A stretch of 64,000 nucleotides of DNA from assembly GCA_947471745.1 (NCBI GenBank), contig CANJKZ010000820.1, positions 1,835,501-1,899,500 on the forward strand. The letters run 5' to 3'. Origin of the DNA: Closterium sp. Naga37s-1 (Eukaryota; Streptophyta; Zygnematophyceae; Desmidiales; Closteriaceae). Position 1 is the stretch's first letter, and every line of letters starts with the position of its first letter. Both the position numbers and the translations under genes were made by a program. This document shows, piece by piece, positions 43,175-55,881 of this stretch. The notes under the pieces were generated by a model. It made no database searches and was not told the DNA's origin. It saw only the letters and a program-made list of their open reading frames with translations.

Positions 43175-43521
43175 TGTAAGGAAAATTTATTTTCCTTACT
43201 TCGCGTCCCTGCTCAGCGCGTACATCACTGTTCCCACCAACAACTCTCAACAGTGCACCGTTACCACTCGCGACACCCGCCTTGACCACTGTTCCCGCCA
43301 CTGTTCACGACGTGACCCAACCTCACGGTTCGGTTGGTAATCCGCGCTTCGGACCTCCGCCTCAACAATTCCAGCCTCGGCGCTAGGCCCGTAGCGCAAC
43401 CCATTTTCACACATTACCGTTACCACTTAGGGGTATATATTCTTCGCTCATGCCTTCGCTTGATATACTGTTTGCTTTGATAGTGCAATTCTGGCTCGCT
43501 CACTCAATTGCACTCGTAACA
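43175..43521 (+). repeat. 3' LTR of gypsy-1
   Basis: 347 bp, TGTAAGGAAAATTTA...CGTAACA, followed by the target duplication ATAAG. It has a GGGGTATATATTC TATA-like region matching the 5' LTR. Confidence 0.93.
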
Positions 43522-43589
43522 ATAAGCCTGAATAGAGGACTTTTGAGACGTCTCAAAACTTGGAAGTTTAATAAGTTAAATCAGCCTTG

Positions 43590-43850
43590 TATAAGTCTGA
43601 ATGTGAATAGCAGCCTTATGCAGGACTGCAGCCTTTTAAAGAACTGCAGCCTCATACAGAACTGCAGCCTTATACAGAATTGCAGCCTTATGCAGGACTG
43701 CATCCTTATACAGAACTGCAGCCTTATACAGAATTGCAGCCTTATGCAGGACTGCATCCTTATACAGAACTGCAGCCTTATACAAAACTGCAGCCTTATA
43801 CAAGACTGCAGCCTTTTACTGGACTGCAGCCTTACACAGGTCTGACTGAT
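43590..43850. repeat. 18-bp ACTGCAGCCTTATACAGA repeat
   Basis: About 13 imperfect units of ACTGCAGCCTTATACAGA (variants TTATGCAGG, TTTTAAAGA). It translates as NCSLIQ repeats because 18 is a multiple of three, but there is no gene context. It lies just right of gypsy-1. Confidence 0.9.
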
Positions 43851-44519
43851 CCGCTTCTGAGAATTTCCAAAAGTCACATTGGGGCTGGCCTGAAAAGAGC
43901 CGATCCAACCACAATGGTCCCAGCGGTGCAAGTACGCATTCTTGATGAAACCGCACCGCACTCCACCGCACCGGTCAGATCACCACCAAAACCCAACACC
44001 GCACCGCACCACATGCCACTCGCTACAACATTTGCCACTGCATGCCACTGCACCGCCCCGCACCACTCACCTCACCACACCCACATGCTACTGTACAAGG
44101 AACCACACCACACTCACTGCAGAGAGAAGAGGTCAGACAGGGTTACAGGTGCATAATGGCGTTTCAATGGTTCCAAGGCCACTGTCATTGGTGCTGGTAT
44201 TCTCCCTGATTGAGCTACTGCTGGATGAGAGGCTCAAGCTGGAGGGCAGCAGAGAGGAGCGGCAAAACAGAGTCTCAAAACAGGAGTATCTCTCCCCTGG
44301 GTGCCCATGCTGCTGGTCGATGAAGCGTTGACTAGAAAGAATCCTTCAGGAAGTTGAAAACCGGTTTGTGATTTAAATACATGGCACACTCTGTTTACAG
44401 GTACTAACATGACTCATCTACAGGGAAAACACGTGCATAAGTACCTAACAAAAGTACCAGCAAAAGGGTAAGTACCGGTAAGTTGCACAACACATGGCTT
44501 ATAAATCAGCTATCATAGT
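43851..44519. other. Spacer between gypsy-1 and the 3' end of subtilase B
   Basis: No gene supported. 43960-44090 is a CACCGCACC-rich low-complexity stretch. The part nearest 44519 is the 3' flank of subtilase B; the corresponding flank of copy A was displaced by copia-1. Confidence 0.5.
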
Positions 44520-47500
44520 CTAGCATAAGTACATGCACGTAGGTTTGCAATGGAGAATGAGAACCGAGCGCACAGAATGCCCCTTGTCATCCTTCCACGT
44601 GATGCTGCCGTACTGGAACAATCTGAACCTCATCCACACCACAACCTTTACCTTGAATCTTACTCGCTCCCCTGGAGCTATGGTAAACTTCGATGGCGAC
44701 ACCCTCACACTCACTAACTTGGGAGCCTTGATCCTCACCCTGTAGGTCGATGTGGTGTCTGAAACGCTCGTCACTGTCCGTATAGCGGTAACTTTATTCA
44801 CTATGTTGACCAGCGAGATAGCAGGCCGATTCAGGTTCCTGGCTGGAACGGGTGTCAGTGGCACGTCTCCAAACACCTTTCGAGCCCTCTCCATCCTCAC
44901 CCCAGCAAGAAAGTTGCGGAAATCTTGCTCCCCAGCATCATAGGTTAACCCAGGGTTAAGCGCACTAGCGGGAAAGACATGCCCCGATCCCATTTGCCAC
45001 GGTGATGCCGGCTTCACATGTAGATTTCTAATAAGTCTCTTTCTGTTGTCTGTGCGGCGCGCTGTCGTCATCATGGCAGACATGACCTGCGCGGGCGTCC
45101 AATCAGGATGCTGCTGGATGATGAGAGCAGCCACACCGCCCACATGTGCCGCCGCCATGCCCGTGCCGTTATCAGCCATGAACGACCTCCCGGTATTAGC
45201 GGCAAGGATGTTGACTCCCGGGGCTATGATGTCTGGCTTGAGAATGGCGTTGGTGGGGTAATTTTTCCATGGCTTGCAGATGGTACATTGGGCCACCATA
45301 AGTGGGCCGGTAGAGGACCAATAGGGAACCCTTGGGTGGGTAAATGCTGAAGGGGTGGTGGTGGCAGGAAGTCTGGATCCCACCAGTGTTGACATGGGGA
45401 GGGATGCTGTTGCTGATGGCCATGATGCTGTTGGACCTGTGGTGTTTGCAGGATATTTTGACGCTGCTTGTGTAGTTGCTGCTGTTGTTGTTGACATTGA
45501 AATGAAGGAGGCTTGGGGCACGGTACTGCATGGTGGGGCAGGGAGGATGTAGACAAGCATGAGAAGGGCAAGAGGAGACGCAGGATGAGGGAGGAGATGC
45601 AAGACGAGGGAGGAGAGTGTGGAAAAGTGCAGGAAGCAAGGACGGTAGAAGAGGAAGAATCATAATCTGCACCACGGGAAACAAGCAGGCTCTGCCTTTG
45701 CCTGCAGAGGTGAACGAGCGCACACTAAAAAGGGGTGCAATGTTGCAGCAGAGCATGTAATAGCCCGTCCTCATAGCTTGTGGGTGCAACCTCCGTCACT
45801 CTCTAGAGCGTGCTCCATTCTCACCTCGCCCCCACGGTGATATAGAAGGGTGAAAAGTAGGCGATGGCATCTAGTCGGCCGGTCCAATATTCATAGTACT
45901 TGCTCGTCCCTTCGTCGCCCGCTGCCACCGCCACAGTCACTCCTGCCTGAAGAATGGAGGAGGGAGGGAGGGAGGGAGGGAAAGAGGGAGGGAGGGAAGG
46001 AGGGAGGGAGGGAGGGAGGGAGGGAGGGAGGGAGGGAGGGAGGGAGGGAGGGAGGGAAGGAGGGAGGAAGGGAGGGAGGGAGGGAGGGAGGGAGGGAGGG
46101 AGGGAGGGAGGGAGGGAGGGAGGGAGGGAGGGAGGGAGGGAGGGAGGGAGGGAGGGAGGGAGGGAAGGAGAGAGGGAGGGAGGACAAGAAGTGAGAAAAT
46201 TAGGGCACGAAAAGTTACCGGAGGGTGCTGGGGTGAGAGAGAGTAGGATCGCAGCATAATTGAGACAGCAGTGTGAGGGATGGCTGACAAGGGGGTTACA
46301 AGAGTATGCAATCATGAGTGCAATCATGAGTGCAATCATGAGTGCAATCACGAGTGCAATCATGAGTGCAATCATGAGTGCATCTACAATACCGATTTGT
46401 ACTGGCGGGTTGCAGCCACCGCGTTAGTAGGGACGTATGTATGTGAATACGAAGCCACAGGCCCCTCACACCCACTGCACGCCCCTCACACCCACTGCAC
46501 GCCCCTCACACCCACTGCACGCCCCTCACACCCACTGCACGCCCCTCACACCCACTGCACGCCCCTCACACCCACCTCACGCCCCTCACACCCACCGCAC
46601 GCCCCTCTCACCCACCGCACGCCCCTCACACCCACTGCACGCCCCTCACACCCACTGCACGCCCCTCACACCCACTGCACGCCCCTCACACCCACCGCAA
46701 GGGCGCCGATGAAAGGCACATCTTCAAAGTAGTTTCGTTTGTGAGCGAATGACTGTTGTACGCCAAAAAGATACACGGCCAGCACATCCACACCGTCCGC
46801 CACGGCCTGATCCACGGCTGCAAAGACGTCTGCGTATGTAGCGCCGATGTCCATGTAACCAGGTGATCCATAAAACCAATGGACCTTGTAGACGGCCAGG
46901 CGTGCCTTGGGAGCCACGCCACTGATGGTGCCCCCGCCAGGCACTTCAACCCCACTGTTGCCCGCTGCCGCTCTGAGAGCAGGGTGGGGGCGCATGGGAC
47001 AGGGAAGGAATGGCCGTGGTGTCAATGGGTATTCCCAATGGACCTTGTAGATGGCCAGGCGTGCCTTGGGAGCCACGCCACCGATGGTGCTCCCGCCAGG
47101 CATGCTGATGGCACTGTTGCCTGCTGCCGCTCTGAAGTGGGGGCGCATGGGACAGGGAAGGAGCGGGTATGAGGGGCGCATGGGACAGAAAAGGAGCGGG
47201 TATGAGGGGTACCGTTGCTATGAGGGGCTGACAGTGCTTTGAGCGGCTATGAGCGGCTATGAGCGGCTATGAGCGGCTATGAGCGACCATCATCATGCAC
47301 CACGCACCATGCACCACACACCATGCACCACACACCATGCACCACACACCATGCACCACACACCATGCACCACACACCATGCACCACACACCATGCACCA
47401 CGCACCATGCACCACACACCATGCACCACACACCATGCACCACACACCATGCACCACACACCATGCACCACACACCATGCACCACACACCATGCACCACA

Positions 47501-50500
47501 CACCATGCACCACACACCATGCACCACACACCATGCACCACACACCATGCACCACACACCATGCACCACACACCATGCACCACACACCATGCACCACACA
47601 CCATGCACCACACACCATGCACCACGCACCATGCACCACACACCATGCACCACACACCATGCACCACACACCATGCACCACACACCATGCACCACACACC
47701 ATGCACCACACACCATGCACCACACACCATGCACCACACACCATGCACCACACACCATGCACCACACACCATGCACCACACACCATGCACCACACACCAT
47801 GCACCACACACCATGCACCACACACCATGCACCACACACCATGCACCACACACCATGCACCACACACCATGCACCACACACCATGCACCACACACCATGC
47901 ACCACACACCATGCACCACACACCATGCACCACACACCATGCACCACACACCATGCACCACACACCATGCACCACACACCATGCACCACACACCATGCAC
48001 CACACACCATGCACCACACACCATGCACCACACACCATGCACCACACACCATGCACCACACACCATGCACCACACACCATGCACCACACACCATGCACCA
48101 CACACCATGCACCACACACCATGCACCACACACCATGCACCACACACCATGCACCACACACCATGCACCACACACCATGCACCACACACCATGCACCACA
48201 CACCATGCACCACACACCATGCACCACACACCATGCACCACACACCATGCACCACACACCATGCACCACACACCATGCACCACACACCATGCACCACACA
48301 CCATGCACCACACACCATGCACCACACACCATGCACCACACACCATGCACCACACACCATGCACCACACACCATGCACCACACACCATGCACCACACACC
48401 ATGCACCACACACCATGCACCACACACCATGCACCACACACCATGCACCACACACCATGCACCACACACCATGCACCACACACCATGCACCACACACCAT
48501 GCACCACACACCATGCACCACACACCATGCACCACACACCATGCACCACACACCATGCACCACACACCATGCACCACACACCATGCACCACACACCATGC
48601 ACCACACACCATGCACCACACACCATGCACCACACACCATGCACCACACACCATGCACCACACACCATGCACCACACACCATGCACCACACACCATGCAC
48701 CACACACCATGCACCACACACCATGCACCACACACCATGCACCACACACCATGCACCACACACCATGCACCACACACCATGCACCACACACCATGCACCA
48801 CACACCATGCACCACACACCATGCACCACACACCATGCACCACACACCATGCACCACACACCATGCACCACACACCATGCACCACACACCATGCACCACA
48901 CACCATGCACCACACACCATGCACCACACACCATGCACCACACACCATGCACCACACACCATGCACCACACACCATGCACCACACACCATGCACCACACA
49001 CCATGCACCACACACCATGCACCACACACCATGCACCACACACCATGCACCACACACCATGCACCACACACCATGCACCACACACCATGCACCACAACAC
49101 CATGCACCACACACCATGCACCCACAGCACCATGCACCACACACCATGCACCACACACCATGCACCACACACCATTGCACCACACACCATGCACCACACA
49201 CCATGCACCACACACCATGCACCACACACCATGCACCACACACCATGCACCACACACCATGCACCACACACCATGCACCACACACCATGCACCACACACC
49301 ATGCACCACACACCATGCACCACACACCATGCACCACACACCATGCACCACACACCATGCACCACACACCATGCACCACACACCATGCACCACACACCAT
49401 GCACCACACACCATGCACCACACACCATGCACCACACACCATGCACCACACACCATGCACCACACACCATGCACCCACACACATGCACCACAGCACCATG
49501 CACCACACACCATGCACCACACACCATGCACCACACACCAGCACCACACACCATGCACCACACACCATGCACCACACACCATGCACCACACACCATGCAC
49601 CACACACCATGCACCACACACCATGCACCACACACCATGCACCACACACCATGCACCACACACCATGCACCACACACCATGCACCACACACCATGCACCA
49701 CACACCATGCACCACACACCATGCACCACACACCATGCACCACACACCATGCACCACACACCATGCACCACACACCATGCACCACACACCATGCACCACA
49801 CACCATGCACCACACACCATGCACCACACACCATGCACCACACACCATGCACCACACACCATGCACCACACACCATGCACCACACACCATGCACCACACA
49901 CCATGCACCACACACCATGCACCACACACCATGCACCACACACCATGCACCACACACCATGCACCACACACCATGCACCACACACCATGCACCACACACC
50001 ATGCACCACACACCATGCACCACACACCATGCACCACACACCATGCACCACACACCATGCACCACACACCATGCACCACACACCATGCACCACACACCAT
50101 GCACCACACACCATGCACCACACACCATGCACCACACACCATGCACCACACACCATGCACCACACACCATGCACCACACACCATGCACCACACACCATGC
50201 ACCACACACCATGCACCACACACCATGCACCACACACCATGCACCACACACCATGCACCACACACCATGCACCACACACCATGCACCACACACCATGCAC
50301 CACACACCATGCACCACACACCATGCACCACACACCATGCACCACACACCATGCACCACACACCATGCACCACACACCATGCACCACACACCATGCACCA
50401 CACACCATGCACCACACACCATGCACCACACACCATGCACCACACACCATGCACCACACACCATGCACCACACACCATGCACCACACACCATGCACCACA

Positions 50501-53500
50501 CACCATGCACCACACACCATGCACCACACACCATGCACCACACACCATGCACCACACACCATGCACCACACACCATGCACCACACACCATGCACCACCAC
50601 ACACCATGCACCACACACCATGCACCACACACCATGCACCACACACCATGCACCACACACCATGCACCACACACCATGCACCACACACCATGCACCACAC
50701 ACCATGCACCACACACCATGCACCACACACCATGCACCACACACCATGCACCACACACCATGCACCACACACCATGCACCACACACCATGCACCACACAC
50801 CATGCACCACACACCATGCACCACACACCATGCACCACACACCATGCACCACACACCATGCACCACACACCATGCACCACACACCATGCACCACACACCA
50901 TGCACCACACACCATGCACCACACACCATGCACCACACACCATGCACCACACACCATGCACCACACACCATGCACCACACACCATGCACCACACACCATG
51001 CACCACACACCATGCACCACACACCATGCACCGCACCACACACCATGCACCACACACCATGCACCACACCACCATGCACCACCCACCATGCACCACACAC
51101 CATGCACCACACACCATGCACCACACACCATGCACCACCCACCATGCACCACACACCATGCACCACACACCATGGCACCCACACCAGCACACACACATGC
51201 ACCACACACATGCACCACACCACACCATGCACCACACACCATGCACCACACACCATGCACCACACACCATGCACCACACACCATGCACCACACACCATGC
51301 ACCACACACCATGCACCACACACCATGCACCACACACCATGCACCACACACCATGCACCACACACCATGCACCACACACCATGCACCACACACCATGCAC
51401 CACACACCATGCACCACACACCATGCACCACACACCATGCACCACACACCATGCACCACACACCATGCACCACACACCATGCACCACACACCATGCACCA
51501 CACACCATGCACCACACACCATGCACCACACACCATGCACCACACACCATGCACCACACACCATGCACCACACACCATGCACCACACACCATGCACCACA
51601 CACCATGCACCACACACCATGCACCACACACCATGCACCACCCACCATGCACCACGCACCATGCACCACGCACCATGCACCACACACCATGCACCACACA
51701 CCATGCACCACACACCATGCACCACACACCATGCACCACACACCATGCACCACACACCATGCACCACACACCATGCACCACACACCATGCACCACACACC
51801 ATGCACCACACACCATGCACCACGCACCATGCACCACACACCATGCACCACACACCATGCACCACACACCATGCACCACACACCATGCACCACACACCAT
51901 GCACCACACACCATGCACCACACACCATGCACCACACACCATGCACCACACACCATGCACCACACACCATGCACCACACACCATGCACCACACACCATGC
52001 ACCACACACCATGCACCACACACCATGCACCACACACCATGCACCACACACCATGCACCACACACCATGCACCACACACCATGCACCACACACCATGCAC
52101 CACACACCATGCACCACACACCATGCACCACACACCATGCACCACACACCATGCACCACACACCATGCACCACACACCATGCACCACACACCATGCACCA
52201 CATACCACACACCATGCACCACATACCACACACCATGCACCACACACCATGCACCATGCACCATGCAGGCACCATGCAACATGCACCTCACATCCCTGCA
52301 CTCACCACACATCCCTGCACTCACCACACGTCCCTGCACTCACCACACGTCCCTGCACTCACCACACGTCCCTGCACTCACCACACGTCCCTGCACTCAC
52401 CACACGTCCCTGCACTCACCACACGTCCCTGCACTCACCACACGTCCCTGCACTCACCACACGTCCCTGCACTCACCACACGTCCCTGCACTCACCACAC
52501 GTCCCTGCACTCACCACACGTCCCTGCACTCACCACACGTCCCTGCACTCACCACACGTCCCTGCACTCACCACACGTCCCTGCACTCACCACACGTCCC
52601 TGCACTCACCACACGTCCCTGCACTCACCACACGTCCCTGCACTCACCCAGCACACCAGGTGCCATGGCCATCAGAGTCCCGCGGGGACTCAAAGTTGTC
52701 GATGAGCTCAATATTCTTGCTATCAAGCCCCGCGCGAAAGATGCCCCCTCCGATGATCTTGTTGTTACAAGCGAAGTCGCTTGTAGTGGGACACGTGCCC
52801 GCCCACCCGGCAGGGAGCGTGCTGCTGTAGCCCTGGTGGGGGGGAGGATGTGGGGTGCAGGGGTAGTGACTGAGTGGGTGGAGGGGCAGTGTAGTGGTGG
52901 GGCGGTGGGAGGTTAGCAGGAGCACAACAGGCAAGTGGGACAGGAAGGCTGGAAGGCTGGAGGGGAAGAGCAGTAGTGGGTTAATGTGACCAGTAATAGG
53001 GTGCTGGTGACTGGGTCGTGTCACATGCCAAACCACCCGCAAGGAAGGGAGCATGCAGCTGTAGCCATGTCAGGGACAAGCAAGGTGGGGGTTGGAGGAG
53101 GTGGGTAGATAAGTTGGAAAAAGCGCTTGGAGCCCTGAGAAACGTGTGTGAAACAGCTAGCGCGAACAGTGAGGTTCGGGTCATAAGAAACAGTGAGAGT
53201 GGGCTCATAAGGTGAACAGTGAGGATGGGCTTATAAGGTGAGCAGTGAGGGTGGGCGTATAAGGTGAGGTGAGCAGTGAGGGTGGGCTCTCAGCGTACTG
53301 TGTCGTCAAAGGAGGGGTGCTCCGGCCACACACCGCTGTCCACAAACCCAATCACCGTGCCCTCGCCACCGTCGCTCGACGCTCCAGCCGGAGTGGCAGC
53401 AGCAGTAGTAGCGGCGGAAGCAGGAGTTGTAGCAGCAGGAGCAGTGGGAGTGGCAGCAACGGGAGCAGCAGCAGCAGCAGCAGCAGAAGGGAGGGCGTCG

Positions 53501-54804
53501 GGCAGCTTGAAGGACTTGTACGCATCGGTGCTGCTAGTGGCGCGGCGCGTGATGGTGCGAGAGGGCGTGACGGACGCCACCGAGGGGTGCCGCCTCATAC
53601 GCTGCACCTGCGCTGCCGTGAGGATCGCTGCAAAGCCGTTGTCTGTGTGCTTGTAGCTGATGGGGAAGGGAGCGCGTGCAGCGGGGGGGAGAGGCAAGGA
53701 AAGGGGGCAAAGAGTGAACTTGTGCGAGTCGGTATCTCGGTGGTGGTGCGGGCGGGGTGTACAAGTGATGGATACGCCTTGTGCGGCAGTCGAGGGGAGG
53801 AAGTGGGGGCCACGGGATGAACTTGTACGAGTCCCCCACATTCCCCTCACGCTCACCTGTAGAGCATCTTCCCCGCGTCCACCCCGCTGTCTCTCAGCAC
53901 GGCCTGCTGCATGCGCTGCAGCAGCTGCTTGAACGCCCTCACGCCCGGCGCCCTCATGTTCAACCGCGGCCGCCGGCGAGCCCGACGGCTGGTCCCCCCT
54001 GAACCGCTGGCAGTGACAGCAGCCGCAGCCGTTACAGGAGCACCAGAAGCAGCGCCAACGCCACCGTTGCTTGCAACAGAGGAGTTTGAGCGAGCTGCCG
54101 CGCCGGCACCGTTGGCTGCATCGGCACCGTTGGCTGCATCGGCACCGTTGGCTGCATCGGCACCGTTGGCTGCATCGTCCGCCGACGCATCTATTGTGTT
54201 GCCGTTAGGGTCGCTGTCCCACACGGCCGTTGCCGGGAAGCCGGGGATTCCGCCGCGGTACGAGGCGACTGGTGGTGCAGAGCGCAGGCGGACGATGTAG
54301 AGCGCGGAGGCATGGGGGGCGGAAGCTGCGGGGGATAGGGGAAACAGGACGAGGGGGGGATGAGGGAAAGAGGCGGCAGGAAGCGGCAGAGCAGGGGAAA
54401 CATGGGGTGAGGTGGAGCGTGCGGGAGGCTTGGAAATGACAGGGGAAGGGGGAGGGAACGTAGGCGGACAACTCGTAGAATGCCGTGCGGCATCAATACG
54501 GGCAGCTCCGAGTTGTTGGCTGGGAGAGAAGGGCCAGGGAGAGATGAGAAATGGGAGTGAGTGGGGGAAGGGAGGGAGCATACTAGGCTGAGGATGTAAA
54601 GGGGATGCTATGAGCCTGATTATTTTTTTATTCGCCATGGTGTGTGGCCGTTTGCTCACCAGCGTTGGTGGGGCGGGAGAGCGTTCCGGTTAGAGTGAGG
54701 AGGAGCGATTGGAGGACAAGAAAAGCCCATGATCGACAATGCCGTTCCTCATAAAGCAACGAATGTTGTTTCTCAGCATGCGAGTGTTGCTTAAGAGAAG
54801 CCAT
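44520..54804 (-). CDS. Subtilisin-like serine protease homologue, copy B (seven exons, predicted inactive)
   Basis: Exons 54804-54660, 54325-53857, 53656-53299, 52832-52648, 46972-46696, 45946-45825 and 45525-44520; lengths sum to 2562 bases, an open frame of 853 codons. Order: signal peptide (WAFLVLQSLLLTLTGTL); I9-like propeptide (YIVRLRSAPPVASY, SYKHTDNGFAAIL); S8 catalytic domain with VIGFVDSGVWPEHPSF (Asp present), SPRDSDGHGTWCAG (His present), TVAVAAGDEG (oxyanion Asn replaced by Asp, 45914-45916) and FMADNGTGMAAAH (catalytic Ser replaced by Gly, 45159-45161); and the Fn3-like C-terminal domain (STYRVRIKAP, GERVRFKVKV, YGSITWKDDKGHSVRS). The PA domain usual in plant subtilases is missing; a Ser/Thr-rich stretch replaces it. 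It is probably secreted. The intact frame with a dead active site suggests a pseudoenzyme or a recent pseudogene. Splice sites are read from sequence only. Confidence 0.82.
45953..46184. repeat. GGGA tetranucleotide array, intron 5 of subtilase B
   Basis: About 55 GGGA units with GGAA and AAGA interruptions, beside the exon 6 acceptor, at the same place as 14303-14516 in copy A. Confidence 0.97.
46304..46385. repeat. 12-bp GAGTGCAATCAT repeat, intron 5 of subtilase B
   Basis: About six or seven units. The corresponding part of copy A (near 14645) has one unit-like sequence (GCAAGCATGAGTGG), so the array arose or expanded in B. Confidence 0.9.
46460..46695. repeat. 20-bp repeat at the exon 5 donor of subtilase B
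   Basis: About eleven units of CACACCCACTGCACGCCCCT ending at the exon 5 donor (46690-46695). Same unit and place as 14770-14880 in copy A. Confidence 0.93.
47025..47134 (-). repeat. Partial duplicate of exon 5 of subtilase B
   Basis: On the minus strand a second 3' splice site (CTTTCAG at 47132-47138) is followed by AAAGNSAISMPGGSTIGGVA and PKARLAIYKVHWEY, about 65% of which matches the start of exon 5 proper (AAAGNSGVEVPGG...). The stretch then reads into a copy of the intron end and the proximal acceptor at 46973. Confidence 0.85.
47295..52262. repeat. Giant CATGCACCACACAC array, about 350 copies, intron 4 of subtilase B
   Basis: Nearly 5 kb of a 14-bp unit made of CATGCAC plus CACACAC. 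Rare variants: CACGCAC units near 47400, 47632, 51650-51665 and 51823. Irregular patches occur near 49090-49180, 49470-49540, 50596 and 51030-51220. Copy A has only about 840 bp of related 7-mers. No frame on either strand contains a stop over most of the array, so six open stretches of 1600-1870 codons appear; none is a gene. Confidence 0.98.
52290..52647. repeat. 19-bp CACGTCCCTGCACTCACCA repeat at the exon 4 donor of subtilase B
   Basis: About 18 homogeneous units; each carries a donor-like GGTGAG on the coding strand. The true exon 4 donor lies in the last one. Confidence 0.96.
52836..53298. other. Intron 3 of subtilase B
   Basis: No gene. About five diverged 26-bp units (CAGTGAGGGTGGGCTTATAAGG type) lie at 53165-53290. 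A partial repeat of the exon 4 acceptor neighbourhood occurs at about 53030-53090 (AGGGAGCATGCAGCTGTAGCC resembles the exon 4 start). Confidence 0.65.
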
Positions 54805-55499
54805 AGAGAGATTGTTGTAGCAGCAGGAGAACGGCGGTAGATTTGAAAAGAAAATGACAAAGAAAATGCTGCGGCACTCGGAGATTTATCCTCGAGACTC
54901 TAGCTGCTGTCGCTACGACTGCTCCAGAAAGGGTGGTACCTCGTGAAATCAGTTGAAATCAGTTGAACCTCGGGCGATGAAGCTAGATCGCCTTCTGGGG
55001 GATGTCCGTGGGTTGCACGGAGTTACATCAAGCGTTACAAAAGTGCATCTCTTTGTGTCCAGCCTGGCAGCTCCCTCCCACGTTGCGCCAGACTTACCAC
55101 ACGTGCCGCCAACCGACACTTGCGTGTGCGACCGTTTGAGGAAATGCGGAACCTCGCGCCCAATCAACTCTGCATGCACGACTCCCGGCGATCGTGTGAA
55201 GTCTTCGCACGCTGGGAGCCTGTCAATTTACGCGACGTCCAGATTCGTTACCCCTCGACGTCAGCATAGTGCCAAGTCATGGGACGTGTCATGTGCAATT
55301 CCCGAACTTTGATTTCCGGACTCCCGGACATCCCGTGAAGGCAATTTAAAGTCTTCCCTTTCCCCCCTTGCCTCGCTTTCCTCCCTGACCTCATCGTCAT
55401 GGCTCTTTGCTCTCTGCCTTGCTGGCACGACTATGGTCGTAGAGGTTCCTGCTAGGTCGTGCGGCTCAGGTGGAATGCCGAAGTCACATGTAATACAAC

Positions 55500-55675
55500 A
55501 GTTGTGCAACGAGTCTCAACAACGGACAATGAGTCAAATCAGCTCAACAACGCACACTGACTCAAATCAGCTCAACAACGCACACTGACTCAAATCCGCT
55601 CTACAACGCACAACGACTCTAATCAGCTCAACAACGCACAATGACTACAATAAACTCGACAACGCACATGACTTC
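55500..55675. repeat. 28-bp repeat upstream of subtilase B
   Basis: About six units built on AATCAGCTCAACAACGCACA followed by ATGACTCA or CTGACTCA. The A locus has only one or two related units near 21635-21660. Confidence 0.88.
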
Positions 55676-55881
55676 GAACGACCCTGCTGGTGCATGCTTT
55701 CATCCCAAACACTCAGCACCAAAATGAAGGGTATGTTGGGGAACCCTCGCGAGGTTACCCCATTATTATGTCGCTCAAGGACCCAACGAGAAACATGAGA
55801 AGAACAACGACCATCGAAAACGAATCATAAAACAACAGAGACTAAAAACAAAAATAATTAAACAAGACGAACGCTTCCGTA

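Larger units (their letters stand above)
32681..43521 (+). mobile_element. Ty3/gypsy LTR retrotransposon (gypsy-1) interrupted by a second gypsy element
   Basis: LTRs at 32681-33031 (351 bp) and 43175-43521 (347 bp), both starting TGTAAG and ending CTCGTAACA. Target duplication is ATAAG (32676-32680, 43522-43526). The internal order is gag, protease, RT, RNase H, integrase, chromodomain remnant: the Ty3 order. gag is split at 33697 by gypsy-2. The RT catalytic core is deleted, and several stop codons and frameshifts break gag and pol. LTRs differ at many positions, including a small indel near the end of the GGGCTTCGC stretch. Confidence 0.93.

Noticed and set aside
43960..44100. Possible degenerate telomere-like CACCGCACC repeat
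   Set aside because: No regular TTTAGGG or related heptamer was seen; it is low-complexity sequence only.
47267..52916. Open frames of 1660-1873 codons on both strands over the CATGCACCACACAC array
   Set aside because: They are translations of a stop-free 14-bp repeat inside intron 4 of subtilase B, open in every frame and on both strands, with no domain and no codon bias.
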